From: Marinobacter koreensis
Lineage (GTDB): Bacteria > Pseudomonadota > Gammaproteobacteria > Pseudomonadales > Oleiphilaceae
Assembly (NCBI RefSeq): GCF_023156285.1
Contig: NZ_JAKZAJ010000002.1
Span: forward strand, 186,001-250,000
DNA: 64,000 nucleotides
Reading direction: 5' to 3'
Of this stretch, positions 48,432 to 56,205 are shown piece after piece. A program made the translations under genes and the position numbers. The notes beneath the pieces were generated by a model that saw only the letters and a list, made by a program, of their open reading frames with translations, did not search any database and was not told the DNA's origin. Every line of letters starts with the position of its first letter. The first letter of the stretch is position 1.

Positions 48432-50132
48432 ATGACAGCGCGCCAGCTCAAACCCGGAAGCAACACCCAGAAATACGAAGATCGCTACCTGGCGGTTACC
48501 CACGACGTATTCAACCAACCGCCAGCCCTGCAGGACTACAACCTGTTCGAACAGGACCAGGCGCTTCGGGAGGCGACTGTACGGGAAGGCGCTGCTCACG
48601 CCGCCAGCGACCTGCAGGCGTTCGGCGCGTTGGCCGGAGCCGCCGACACCATCGACCTGGGCTTTCGCGCCAACAACAACAAACCGGTGTTCAATACCCA
48701 CGACCGGTTTGGTCATCGCATCGACGAGGTCGACTTCCATCCCTCGTACCATGAACTGATGCGCATCGCCATGGAAAACGGCCTTCACAGCAGTCCCTGG
48801 ACCCATCCGGGCCAGGGCGCCCACGTCGCCCGTGCCGCCCGCTATTACATGCATTCCCAGGTGGAAGCGGCTCATTGCTGCCCGGTGACCATGACCTTCG
48901 CTGCCATTCCCTCCATTCGAAAGCAGGCCAACCTGGCGGCGGACTGGGAACAGAAAATCCTCGCCAATCAGTACGATCCCCGAAACCTGCCCGACTCGGA
49001 CAAGACCTCGGTCACCATCGGCATGGCCATGACCGAAAAGCAGGGTGGCAGCGACGTTCGTGCCAACAGCACCCGGGCCTATCCGGTAGGAAACGAGGGG
49101 CCGGGCGAAGCCTACGAGCTGGTGGGGCACAAATGGTTTGTCTCTGCACCCATGTGCGATGCGTTTCTTGTGCTGGCCCAGACGGCCAACGGTCTTTCCT
49201 GCTTCCTGATGCCGCGCTGGCGGCCGGATGGCAGCAAGAATCCCTGGCAGGTCCAGCGACTGAAAAACAAGATGGGTAACGTCGCCAACGCCTCCAGCGA
49301 AGCGGAACTGCGCGGCGCACTGGCCTGGATGGTCGGTGAAGAAGGCCGCGGCGTACCCACCATCATCGAGATGGTTGCCATGACCCGCTTCGACTGCATG
49401 ATCGGCAGCTCAGCCGGTATGCGCCAGGCTGTCGCCCAGGCCACGCACCACTGCCGCCACCGGAGCGCCTTCGGCAATCGCCTGATCGAACAGCCACTGA
49501 TGCAGAATGTCCTGGCCGACCTGGCCCTGGAAAGTGAGGCAGCCCTCGCGTACACCATGCGAGTCGCCCGCGCCCTCGATAACCAGGATGACGAGCGCGA
49601 ACGGCTGTTCACGCGCCTGGCGACCCCCGTCGGCAAGTACTGGATCTGCAAACGCACCCCCAACCACGCCTACGAGGCCATGGAGTGCATCGGCGGAAGC
49701 GGCGTCATGGAAGACTGCATCATGCCCCGCCTGTTCCGGGAGTCGCCGGTAAACGCCATCTGGGAAGGCAGCGGCAACGTCCAGTGTCTCGACACACTCC
49801 GAGCCCTGCAGAAAGAGCCCGAGACCCTGGATGCCTTTTTCCGGGAGACCGCCGAAGCCAGAGGCACTGACCGGCGCTTTGACCAGTTCCTGACCCAGTT
49901 GCAGGACGATTTCGCCGACATCAGCGATTTCCAGTACCGGGCCCGCAACCTGGTGGACCGGATGGCCCTGGCCCTGCAGGCCTCCCTGCTGATCCGTCAC
50001 TCCGACAAGGCCGTGGCAGACGCCTTCTGCGCCTCCCGCCTGGAAAACACCGGCGGTCAGAATTACGGAAACCTGCCCTCTGGCACAGACCCCGCGGCCA
50101 TTATCAAACGGGCCACGCCTGTAGTAGGCTAA
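48432..50132 (+). CDS. AidB-type acyl-CoA dehydrogenase
   Basis: 566 residues from ATG 48432 (AGGAGA upstream), somewhat longer than AidB (about 541). N-terminal V-F-N-Q-P-P, the flavin segment G-M-A-M-T-E-K-Q-G-G-S-D, C-R-H-R-S-A-F-G and W-E-G-S-G-N near the C-terminus follow AidB of E. coli closely. AidB binds FAD and DNA and is linked to the response to alkylating agents; related enzymes oxidise branched acyl-CoAs. Association with TetR rather than with Ada suggests a lipid-linked role here (inference). Confidence 0.88.
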   Translation: MTARQLKPGSNTQKYEDRYLAVTHDVFNQPPALQDYNLFEQDQALREATVREGAAHAASDLQAFGALAGAADTIDLGFRANNNKPVFNTHDRFGHRIDEVDFHPSYHELMRIAMENGLHSSPWTHPGQGAHVARAARYYMHSQVEAAHCCPVTMTFAAIPSIRKQANLAADWEQKILANQYDPRNLPDSDKTSVTIGMAMTEKQGGSDVRANSTRAYPVGNEGPGEAYELVGHKWFVSAPMCDAFLVLAQTANGLSCFLMPRWRPDGSKNPWQVQRLKNKMGNVANASSEAELRGALAWMVGEEGRGVPTIIEMVAMTRFDCMIGSSAGMRQAVAQATHHCRHRSAFGNRLIEQPLMQNVLADLALESEAALAYTMRVARALDNQDDERERLFTRLATPVGKYWICKRTPNHAYEAMECIGGSGVMEDCIMPRLFRESPVNAIWEGSGNVQCLDTLRALQKEPETLDAFFRETAEARGTDRRFDQFLTQLQDDFADISDFQYRARNLVDRMALALQASLLIRHSDKAVADAFCASRLENTGGQNYGNLPSGTDPAAIIKRATPVVG

Positions 50133-50143
50133 TGATATTGTCG

Positions 50144-50167
50144 CCGGCGGGACCCCGTTCCCGCCGG
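50144..50167 (+). terminator. Hairpin after the acyl-CoA dehydrogenase
   Basis: CCGGCGGGA (50144-50152) and TCCCGCCGG (50159-50167) form a perfect 9-base stem with loop CCCCGT, 11 bases past the stop. U tract absent. Confidence 0.5.
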
Positions 50168-50193
50168 GTCCTGCATCAAAGCCGGAACCAGCC

Positions 50194-50538
50194 ATGTCGG
50201 AAGCTCTGAGAAAACTCCTGAGGGAAGGCAACGTCCCCCAACAGCCGGTGATCACGCCGCACGTGGGCGTCCTGACCCTGCATTTCCAGCTCTATGGTTG
50301 CGAAGACCTGAAGGCCAAACGCAAGGTATTTACTGCACTGAAAGCGGTCTGGGGCAAAGAACCGGATCTGGCCGTGGCTGAAACCGCCGATCACGACGCG
50401 CTGGATTGCGCCACCTGGACCATTGCAGCCCTCGGCACCTCCTCCCGTCAGATCAGCCAGCGACTGGACCTTGTCGAAAAGGCGATTGAGGAGAAGGTAG
50501 ACGCCGCGGTGCTTGATGTGCAGCGTGAAATTCTTTGA
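50194..50538 (+). CDS. DUF503 domain protein
   Basis: 114 residues. After a short variable start the protein follows DUF503: V-G-V-L-T-L-H-F-Q-L, then L-K-A-K-R-K-V, A-V-A-E-T-A-D-H-D and the C-terminal E-K-V-D-A-A-V-L-D-V-Q-R-E-I-L. DUF503 is widespread but of unknown role; in other bacteria it is found beside rbfA. Here it stands between an acyl-CoA dehydrogenase and a PanP-type decarboxylase. Confidence 0.8.
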   Translation: MSEALRKLLREGNVPQQPVITPHVGVLTLHFQLYGCEDLKAKRKVFTALKAVWGKEPDLAVAETADHDALDCATWTIAALGTSSRQISQRLDLVEKAIEEKVDAAVLDVQREIL

Positions 50539-50725
50539 CATCATGCCAGCTCCGGCACGTCGGTGGCGTAACCGCCAGTGACGCCGTATACTACGCGTCC
50601 TCAGGGATGCCAGCTAACCTGCATGAAGCGGGTAACCAATTTGCCGACGCCGGAACGTGTTCCGGCTATGTCCGTTGGGCATCCGGAACCGGCCCTCGGA
50701 TGACCACTGATTGTGCGTGGTGCCT

Positions 50726-52402
50726 ATGACCGGAAAGAAAAAGTCCGCCCAGGCCTCGGTTGAGGCGATGTATCGTGTGTTCACGGTGCCCGAAGCACCG
50801 GAATCCACGCTCAGCCGCATAGACCAGGACATCTCCCGAAACCTTGCGGGCTTCCTGCAGGAACACATCGTTGCGGTTGAGCGGGACCTCTCGGAAGTCG
50901 AGAAAGACTTCTCCGAGTACAACATCCCGGAAAAGCCCGTGTTCGTCTCCGAGCAGGCCCAGTTCCTGCTCGACAAGCTGGTCGCCAACTCGGTCCATAC
51001 CGCCTCGCCCGCCTTCATCGGCCATATGACGTCGGCCCTGCCCTACTTCATGCTGCCGCTGTCGAAGATCATGATTGCGCTGAACCAGAACCTGGTGAAG
51101 ACGGAAACCTCCAAGGCCTTTACGCCCATGGAGCGTCAGGTGCTTGGCATGATCCATCGGCTGGTGTACGAAGAAGATGGCTCCTTTTACCGCAAATGGA
51201 TGCACGATCCCCGGCACACTCTCGGGGTCATGTGTTCCGGAGGCACCATTGCCAACCTCAGCGCCCTGTGGGTCGCCCGAAATCGGGCATTTCCGGCCGA
51301 GGGCAGCTTCCGGGGACTGCATCAGGAAGGCCTGTTCCGGGCCCTGAAATATTACGGGCACGAGGGCGCAGCAATCCTCGTCTCAAGCCGTGGGCACTAC
51401 TCCTTGCGCAAGGCCGCGGATGTTCTTGGCCTGGGCCGGGACGCGCTGATTGCCGTCGACACCGATGACAGGAACCGCATTCAGCCGGATGCGTTGCGGG
51501 AGAAGTGCCTGGAACTGCAAAAGCAGAAGATCAAGATCATGGCCATCTGCGGGGTTGCGGGCACCACCGAAACCGGCAACGTCGATCCGCTTGATGCGGT
51601 CGCGGACATTGCCCGGGAATTCGGTGCCCATTTCCATGTGGATGCGGCCTGGGGCGGGCCCACCCTGTTCTCGCGCACCCACAAGCACCTGCTACGCGGC
51701 ATCGAAAAGGCCGATTCGGTAACCTTCGACGCCCATAAGCAACTGTACGTTCCGATGGGCGCCGGCCTGGTGGTCTTCAAGGACCCAAGCCTCGCCAGCG
51801 CAGTCGAACACCATGCCCAGTATATTATCCGTAAAGGCTCCCGGGACCTGGGAAGCACCACACTGGAAGGCTCCCGCCCCGGCATGTCCATGCTGATCCA
51901 TTCCGGCCTGAGAATCCTCGGGCGGGAAGGGTACGAGATCCTGATTGACCAGGGCATCGAAAAGGCACGCATCTTCGGCGAGATGATCAACGAAGCACCG
52001 GACTTCGAGCTGGTCACCGAGCCGGAACTGAATATCCTCACCTACCGTTATTGCCCCGAGGACGTGCAACAGGCGCTGAGGTTGGCGGATGAGCTGCAGG
52101 CAGAAAAGCTCAACACCTGTCTCAACCGGATCACCAAGTTTATCCAGAAAATCCAGCGTGAACGGGGTAAGGCCTTTGTATCCAGGACCCGCCTTGAGCC
52201 CGCTCACTACTATCGCTTCCCGTGCATCGTCTTCCGGGTGGTACTGGCCAACCCGCTGACGACCCGCGAGATTCTGTCGGACATTCTGGAGGAACAGCGG
52301 AAGCTGTCCGGAGATGAAGGGATTTCTGACGAGATGAACATCCTGCACCAGATGGCGGCAGCGGTGCTAAAACAGCACGAACCGAGCGCCAGGCAGGCAT
52401 AA
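50726..52402 (+). CDS. panP: Pyridoxal-phosphate-dependent aspartate 1-decarboxylase (PanP type)
   Basis: 558 residues from ATG 50726; no strong ribosome binding site, and a TTG at 50711 is possible. A group II PLP decarboxylase: the cofactor Lys is in F-D-A-H-K-Q-L-Y-V-P (near residue 340), with H-V-D-A-A-W-G-G upstream. The N-terminal R-V-F-T-V-P-E-A-P-E-S-T-L and N-L-A-G-F-L segments are characteristic of the PanP/NOD-PanD group known from Vibrio. It makes beta-alanine from aspartate and so can replace pyruvoyl PanD in pantothenate/CoA synthesis. Whether panD is absent cannot be judged from the window. Confidence 0.87.
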   Translation: MTGKKKSAQASVEAMYRVFTVPEAPESTLSRIDQDISRNLAGFLQEHIVAVERDLSEVEKDFSEYNIPEKPVFVSEQAQFLLDKLVANSVHTASPAFIGHMTSALPYFMLPLSKIMIALNQNLVKTETSKAFTPMERQVLGMIHRLVYEEDGSFYRKWMHDPRHTLGVMCSGGTIANLSALWVARNRAFPAEGSFRGLHQEGLFRALKYYGHEGAAILVSSRGHYSLRKAADVLGLGRDALIAVDTDDRNRIQPDALREKCLELQKQKIKIMAICGVAGTTETGNVDPLDAVADIAREFGAHFHVDAAWGGPTLFSRTHKHLLRGIEKADSVTFDAHKQLYVPMGAGLVVFKDPSLASAVEHHAQYIIRKGSRDLGSTTLEGSRPGMSMLIHSGLRILGREGYEILIDQGIEKARIFGEMINEAPDFELVTEPELNILTYRYCPEDVQQALRLADELQAEKLNTCLNRITKFIQKIQRERGKAFVSRTRLEPAHYYRFPCIVFRVVLANPLTTREILSDILEEQRKLSGDEGISDEMNILHQMAAAVLKQHEPSARQA

Positions 52403-52455
52403 AGCGCCCCGGGACCGCGCTGTGAATGGCCCCGGCCCCGGGCAATTTCCTGGAT

Positions 52456-52722
52456 TCAGTAAAGCGCTTCCTCGTCGTCCAGGACATCGTGAATGATGTC
52501 CAGGAACATCCGGTCCGCCTCACTCCAGTGCTCGGGAATGCGGATCGTGGTGTTGGCACTGATCTCCCGGGCAATCACCTCGTCCGCATTGGGCTCAGCC
52601 CGATGTTTCCTGGCGATTTCCATCGATTTTACGGCGATTGTGGGGTCACTCAGGACCTTTTTGATAAAGACTCGCAGCTCGTCGATCATCTTCGCCTGAC
52701 GGCTTTCAACGGATGAACTCAT
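52456..52722 (-). CDS. Small conserved protein of unknown function
   Basis: 88 residues, not recognised. GGGAG lies 6 bases upstream of the ATG, so it is very likely expressed. The sequence is hydrophilic, mostly helical and acidic at the end (L-D-D-E-E-A-L-Y); no membrane segment, Cys pair or known motif. It converges on panP (53-base gap) and lies 92 bases downstream of pitA on the same strand. Confidence 0.7.
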   Translation of the reverse strand: MSSSVESRQAKMIDELRVFIKKVLSDPTIAVKSMEIARKHRAEPNADEVIAREISANTTIRIPEHWSEADRMFLDIIHDVLDDEEALY

Positions 52723-52814
52723 ACGTCACTCCCGGAACCATGGAATACCGGGGGGCAGAATGCCCCCTTCGCAGGGAATAGTATGACCAAAGCCGGCCGA
52801 TACAACCAGCCCGA

Positions 52815-54374
52815 TCAGATCAACAAGCCACGCAGCGTGAAGAACAGAATCGCAGCCATAAAGGCGGAAGCCGGGACGGTAATGACCCAGGCCGCGGCAA
52901 TTTTCACCAGCTGCGACCGCTTGACCATCTCTTCCCGGTAAATCTTCTTGAGTCGCTTTCGCTCCGACTTGGACAGCGGAACCTGCTTCTTTTTCTTCGC
53001 CTGCTTGAGCAGCTTTTCCATTTCTTCCACGGTAGCGTTACGGAAATCATCCAGGAAGGGCTTCAGGCGCTCCTGCTCGGCCGCATCATGATGCTCCATG
53101 ATCTTGTGCAGCTGGGTGGCGTAGTTACGCTTGAGATACTCCCTGAGGAATCCGACGCCGAAAACACCGCCGATGGCGATATGGGTTGAACTCACCGGCA
53201 ACCCGAGTTGCGACGCCAGGATCACGGTCAGGGCAGCCGACAGGGCAATACAGAACGCCCGGGTCTTGTCCAGTTCGGTAATTTCACTACCCACCGTCTT
53301 GATCAGGCGGGGGCCGAACAGCATCAGCCCGACGGCAATGCCCAACGCACCGACCATCATGACCCACAGGGGAATGCCGGCCGAGGTAACCACTGCGCCC
53401 GCCGCCAGGGCATCGTTGATGGCCGCCAGCGGACCAATCGCATTGGCCACGTCGTTGGCACCGTGGGCGAAGCTCAACAAGGCAGCCGCAAAAATCAGCG
53501 GCCAGGTGAACAGGGTATTCACGCCACTGGAACTGTTTTCCATGGTCGCCGCCCGGCGGCTGACCAGAACCCGGACAATGAAGAAGACCACCGCTGCCGC
53601 AACCAGTCCGATGAGCGACGCTTGCAGGAAATCCACCTTGATGATCTTCTTGACGCCCTTGATCATCAGATAGGTCCCGAAGGCCCAGGCCATGATCCCC
53701 ACCAGCCAGGGCACAAAGGTGCGCGCAGCCGCCACGACATTCTGACGGTATAGCACGGTCTTCTTGATAACCAGCAGGAACAGGGCAGCCAGCAAACCGC
53801 CGAGCACCGGCGAGATGACCCAGCTGGCCACGATCTTGCCCATCACCGACCAGTCGGCGATGCCCCAGCCTCCAGCCGCGATGCCGGCACCCAGGACGCC
53901 GCCGACGATGGAGTGCGTGGTCGACACGGGCGCGCCCATCCAGGTGGCCAGGTTCAGCCAGAGCGCACCGGCCAGGAGCGCTGCAGTCATCAGCCAGACG
54001 AACGCCTGGCCGTTACCCAGAATCGTGGGATCGATGATGTCACCCTTGATGGTGGACACCACATCACCTCCGGCAATCAGAGCCCCACCGGCCTCAAAGA
54101 CGGCCGCGATCAGGACCGCAGCCCCCAGCGAGAGGGCGCCAGACCCCACCGCCGGCCCGACATTATTGGCGACATCGTTGGCGCCAATATTGATCGCCAT
54201 GTAGCCGCCAATCACTGCTGCGGCCATAAGAAGCATGCTGTTTGGCATTCCATTGCTGAAAGAACCGACGGCCAGCCAGATGCCGAGCAAAAACAGCAGG
54301 CTGATCCCGACCCTGTATCGTTCCGTGGAGGGGCTCGTGAGGATGGTATCCAGGAATCCGGTTGAACGGGCCAT
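52815..54374 (-). CDS. pitA: Low-affinity inorganic phosphate transporter (PiT family)
   Basis: 519 residues, around ten membrane helices. The duplicated PiT signatures are G-A-N-D-V-A-N-N-V-G-P-A-V-G (near residue 63) and G-A-N-D-V-A-N-A-I-G-P-L (near 305), which form the phosphate/cation site. The central cytoplasmic loop is short and the C-terminal cytoplasmic part, Lys-rich (K-K-K-K), precedes a last helix. It takes up metal-phosphate with protons or sodium. Divergent from the diguanylate cyclase gene across 171 AT-rich bases with many repeats. Confidence 0.95.
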   Translation of the reverse strand: MARSTGFLDTILTSPSTERYRVGISLLFLLGIWLAVGSFSNGMPNSMLLMAAAVIGGYMAINIGANDVANNVGPAVGSGALSLGAAVLIAAVFEAGGALIAGGDVVSTIKGDIIDPTILGNGQAFVWLMTAALLAGALWLNLATWMGAPVSTTHSIVGGVLGAGIAAGGWGIADWSVMGKIVASWVISPVLGGLLAALFLLVIKKTVLYRQNVVAAARTFVPWLVGIMAWAFGTYLMIKGVKKIIKVDFLQASLIGLVAAAVVFFIVRVLVSRRAATMENSSSGVNTLFTWPLIFAAALLSFAHGANDVANAIGPLAAINDALAAGAVVTSAGIPLWVMMVGALGIAVGLMLFGPRLIKTVGSEITELDKTRAFCIALSAALTVILASQLGLPVSSTHIAIGGVFGVGFLREYLKRNYATQLHKIMEHHDAAEQERLKPFLDDFRNATVEEMEKLLKQAKKKKQVPLSKSERKRLKKIYREEMVKRSQLVKIAAAWVITVPASAFMAAILFFTLRGLLI

Positions 54375-54426
54375 GGCGACTGAATCTCGCGTGATAGGGG
54401 TTAAATTTTGCCCGCAACTATAAATT

Positions 54427-54529
54427 TTTTGACATCAAAATGAAACACAACTGTCATGTACGTCAGTTGTGATACGTCGCAGCGTTTTACATATATTTTG
54501 ACGCATAATATTTTGAATTCGCGTCAAAA
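54427..54529. promoter_or_regulatory. Repeat-rich divergent control region of pitA and the diguanylate cyclase gene
   Basis: TTTTGACATCAAAA (54427-54440) is a perfect palindrome around CA. TTTTGACGC (54496-54504) and GCGTCAAAA (54521-54529) form a 9-base inverted repeat around 16 bases that include another TTTTGA (54511-54516). ACAACTG (54447-54453) and CAGTTGT (54464-54470) form a further inverted repeat. A promoter for the rightward gene is visible: TTGACA (54429-54434), 17 bases, TGTCAT (54452-54457), overlapping the first palindrome. On the minus strand TATAGT at 54422-54417 may be the pitA -10. Confidence 0.55.
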
Positions 54530-54545
54530 AGACAAAAGAGCCCCC

Positions 54546-55643
54546 ATGACAGACCCTCTTTCAGCAAGCCATGAAGCAGCCGGTGCCCGCGAGGACGCCC
54601 AGGTCGCCGGGTTACTGAACTGGCTGTCCGGGGCAGCGATCCTGTCCCTGTCCGGCATTGGCACCAAAGCCTGGTTTGCCGGACATACGCTTCACGCCTG
54701 GGTACTCTGGACCTTTGCGGTCCTGGTCGGGCTGACCATCCTCCAGTTTGCACTGACCCGGAACCAGCCCCGCCAGAAAGGCAGCCTCATTGTTATTGCC
54801 GCCCTCCTGTTCATGTATCTCGTAGCCTCCGGGGGTGAGAGCAATACCGGCCCACTCTGGTTCTATGTGTTTCCGCCGCTGCTGTTCTTCCTGACCGATC
54901 TGAAAACCGGCACCGCGGTCCTCCTGATGTGCTGCCTGGTTGCCGCCATCGTCTTCGAGTTTCCCCAGCTGCCGTTTGTCGGCGCCCATTACAGCTACGA
55001 CTTCAAGATCCGCTTCTTCGCGACTCTCGCGTTCGAATCCATTTTCTGCTTCATCCTGGAAGCGGGCCGACTGAAAGCACGGAACGAACTGGTGGAGCTG
55101 GCAGCAACCCACGAGCACGCCGCCAGGACCGACGAACTGACCGGGCTGGCCAACCGGCGCGATATGCAACAGCGGCTGGCCGAGGAATTTTCCCGCTACC
55201 AGCGATCGGGACATCACTTCTCCGTCGTGCTGATTGACCTGGACCTGTTCAAGAAAATCAACGACGTCTTTGGTCACGACGCCGGCGATGCGGTGCTACG
55301 ACAGTTTTCAGAGGTCCTTTCAGAGGTCGTCCGAAAAACCGATTCCGCCGCCCGTTGGGGGGGCGAGGAATTCCTGCTGCTGTTGCCCAACACTTCCCTG
55401 CTCCAGGCATTGACGCTTGCCGAGCGGCTTCGGCAGAAGGTTGCATCGACCTCCTTCGCGTTCAGGGACCAGACGTTGCCGGTGACCCTCAGCGCCGGGG
55501 TCTGCTCGATTGCCAACTCGGCCACGCTGGCAGACCTGCTGAAGCAGGTGGACCTGCATCTTTACAACGCCAAACAGGCGGGCCGCAACCGGATCGCACC
55601 GCGGGTTCGTCAGAGCGAGGACGGGGAGACCGCGTCGACTTGA
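54546..55643 (+). CDS. Membrane diguanylate cyclase
   Basis: 365 residues from ATG 54546. The first 175 residues hold about six membrane helices without a recognisable sensor domain, then a short helical linker and a GGDEF domain (about 195-350). The active site is W-G-G-E-E-F and the inhibitory I-site R-K-T-D lies five residues before it, so an active, product-inhibited cyclase is expected. It makes c-di-GMP from GTP. The flavodoxin gene follows after 70 bases. Confidence 0.92.
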   Translation: MTDPLSASHEAAGAREDAQVAGLLNWLSGAAILSLSGIGTKAWFAGHTLHAWVLWTFAVLVGLTILQFALTRNQPRQKGSLIVIAALLFMYLVASGGESNTGPLWFYVFPPLLFFLTDLKTGTAVLLMCCLVAAIVFEFPQLPFVGAHYSYDFKIRFFATLAFESIFCFILEAGRLKARNELVELAATHEHAARTDELTGLANRRDMQQRLAEEFSRYQRSGHHFSVVLIDLDLFKKINDVFGHDAGDAVLRQFSEVLSEVVRKTDSAARWGGEEFLLLLPNTSLLQALTLAERLRQKVASTSFAFRDQTLPVTLSAGVCSIANSATLADLLKQVDLHLYNAKQAGRNRIAPRVRQSEDGETAST

Positions 55644-55713
55644 GTCGATGAAGGGCCATCGCTATGATCGGGCGCCCGACCCTTCACGCAAACCGACCAT
55701 CTCAGGACCCAAG

Positions 55714-56160
55714 ATGACCGCGATCCGAATTCTTGTTGGCACCGTTTACGGCGGCGCCCTGCTCACAGCCCGGGAAATCAAGAAGGCGCTGGAGACCGAG
55801 GGACACCGGGTGACTGTGCTCGAACAGCCTCAGCTGGAGGACATCACGAACAACGATGATCCCCTGCTCGTATGCACATCAACCACCGGCCAGGGTGAGA
55901 TCCCACCCAACCTCCTGCCGTTCTATGCCAACCTCCGTGATCAGCTTCCACAACAGCCCGGACGACCGTTCGGGATGATCGTGCTCGGCGACAGCTCCTA
56001 TGGCGACACCTACTGCGGCGCCGGAGAGCTGATGGAGGAAGCCCTGTATGAAACCGCTGCCCGCAAAGTGGGCGAGACCCTGCGCATCGATGCCATGGAA
56101 GTGCTTGAACCCGAGGCCGAAGCCGTCCCCTGGGCGCGGGACTGGGTCACAACTCTGTAA
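55714..56160 (+). CDS. mioC: MioC-like flavodoxin
   Basis: 148 residues from ATG 55714 with AGGA upstream; a longer frame from 55648 overlaps leader sequence. The FMN loop is G-T-V-Y-G-G-A-L near residue 9, followed by T-S-T-T-G-Q-G-E-I-P near 53 and G-D-S-S-Y-G-D-T-Y-C-G-A near 93, the pattern of MioC (147 residues in E. coli) and related flavodoxins. A single-electron donor; partner not evident. Confidence 0.85.
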   Translation: MTAIRILVGTVYGGALLTAREIKKALETEGHRVTVLEQPQLEDITNNDDPLLVCTSTTGQGEIPPNLLPFYANLRDQLPQQPGRPFGMIVLGDSSYGDTYCGAGELMEEALYETAARKVGETLRIDAMEVLEPEAEAVPWARDWVTTL

Positions 56161-56205
56161 ACTGCCTGGCAGTAGCAGCGCCGGCACTTGAGCCAATCCG
56201 GGGTT

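Noticed and set aside
54451..54470. Possible PHO box near pitA
   Set aside because: CTGTCAT is present but the second half (GTCAGTT) does not match the direct repeat; the ACAACTG inverted repeat explains the similarity better.
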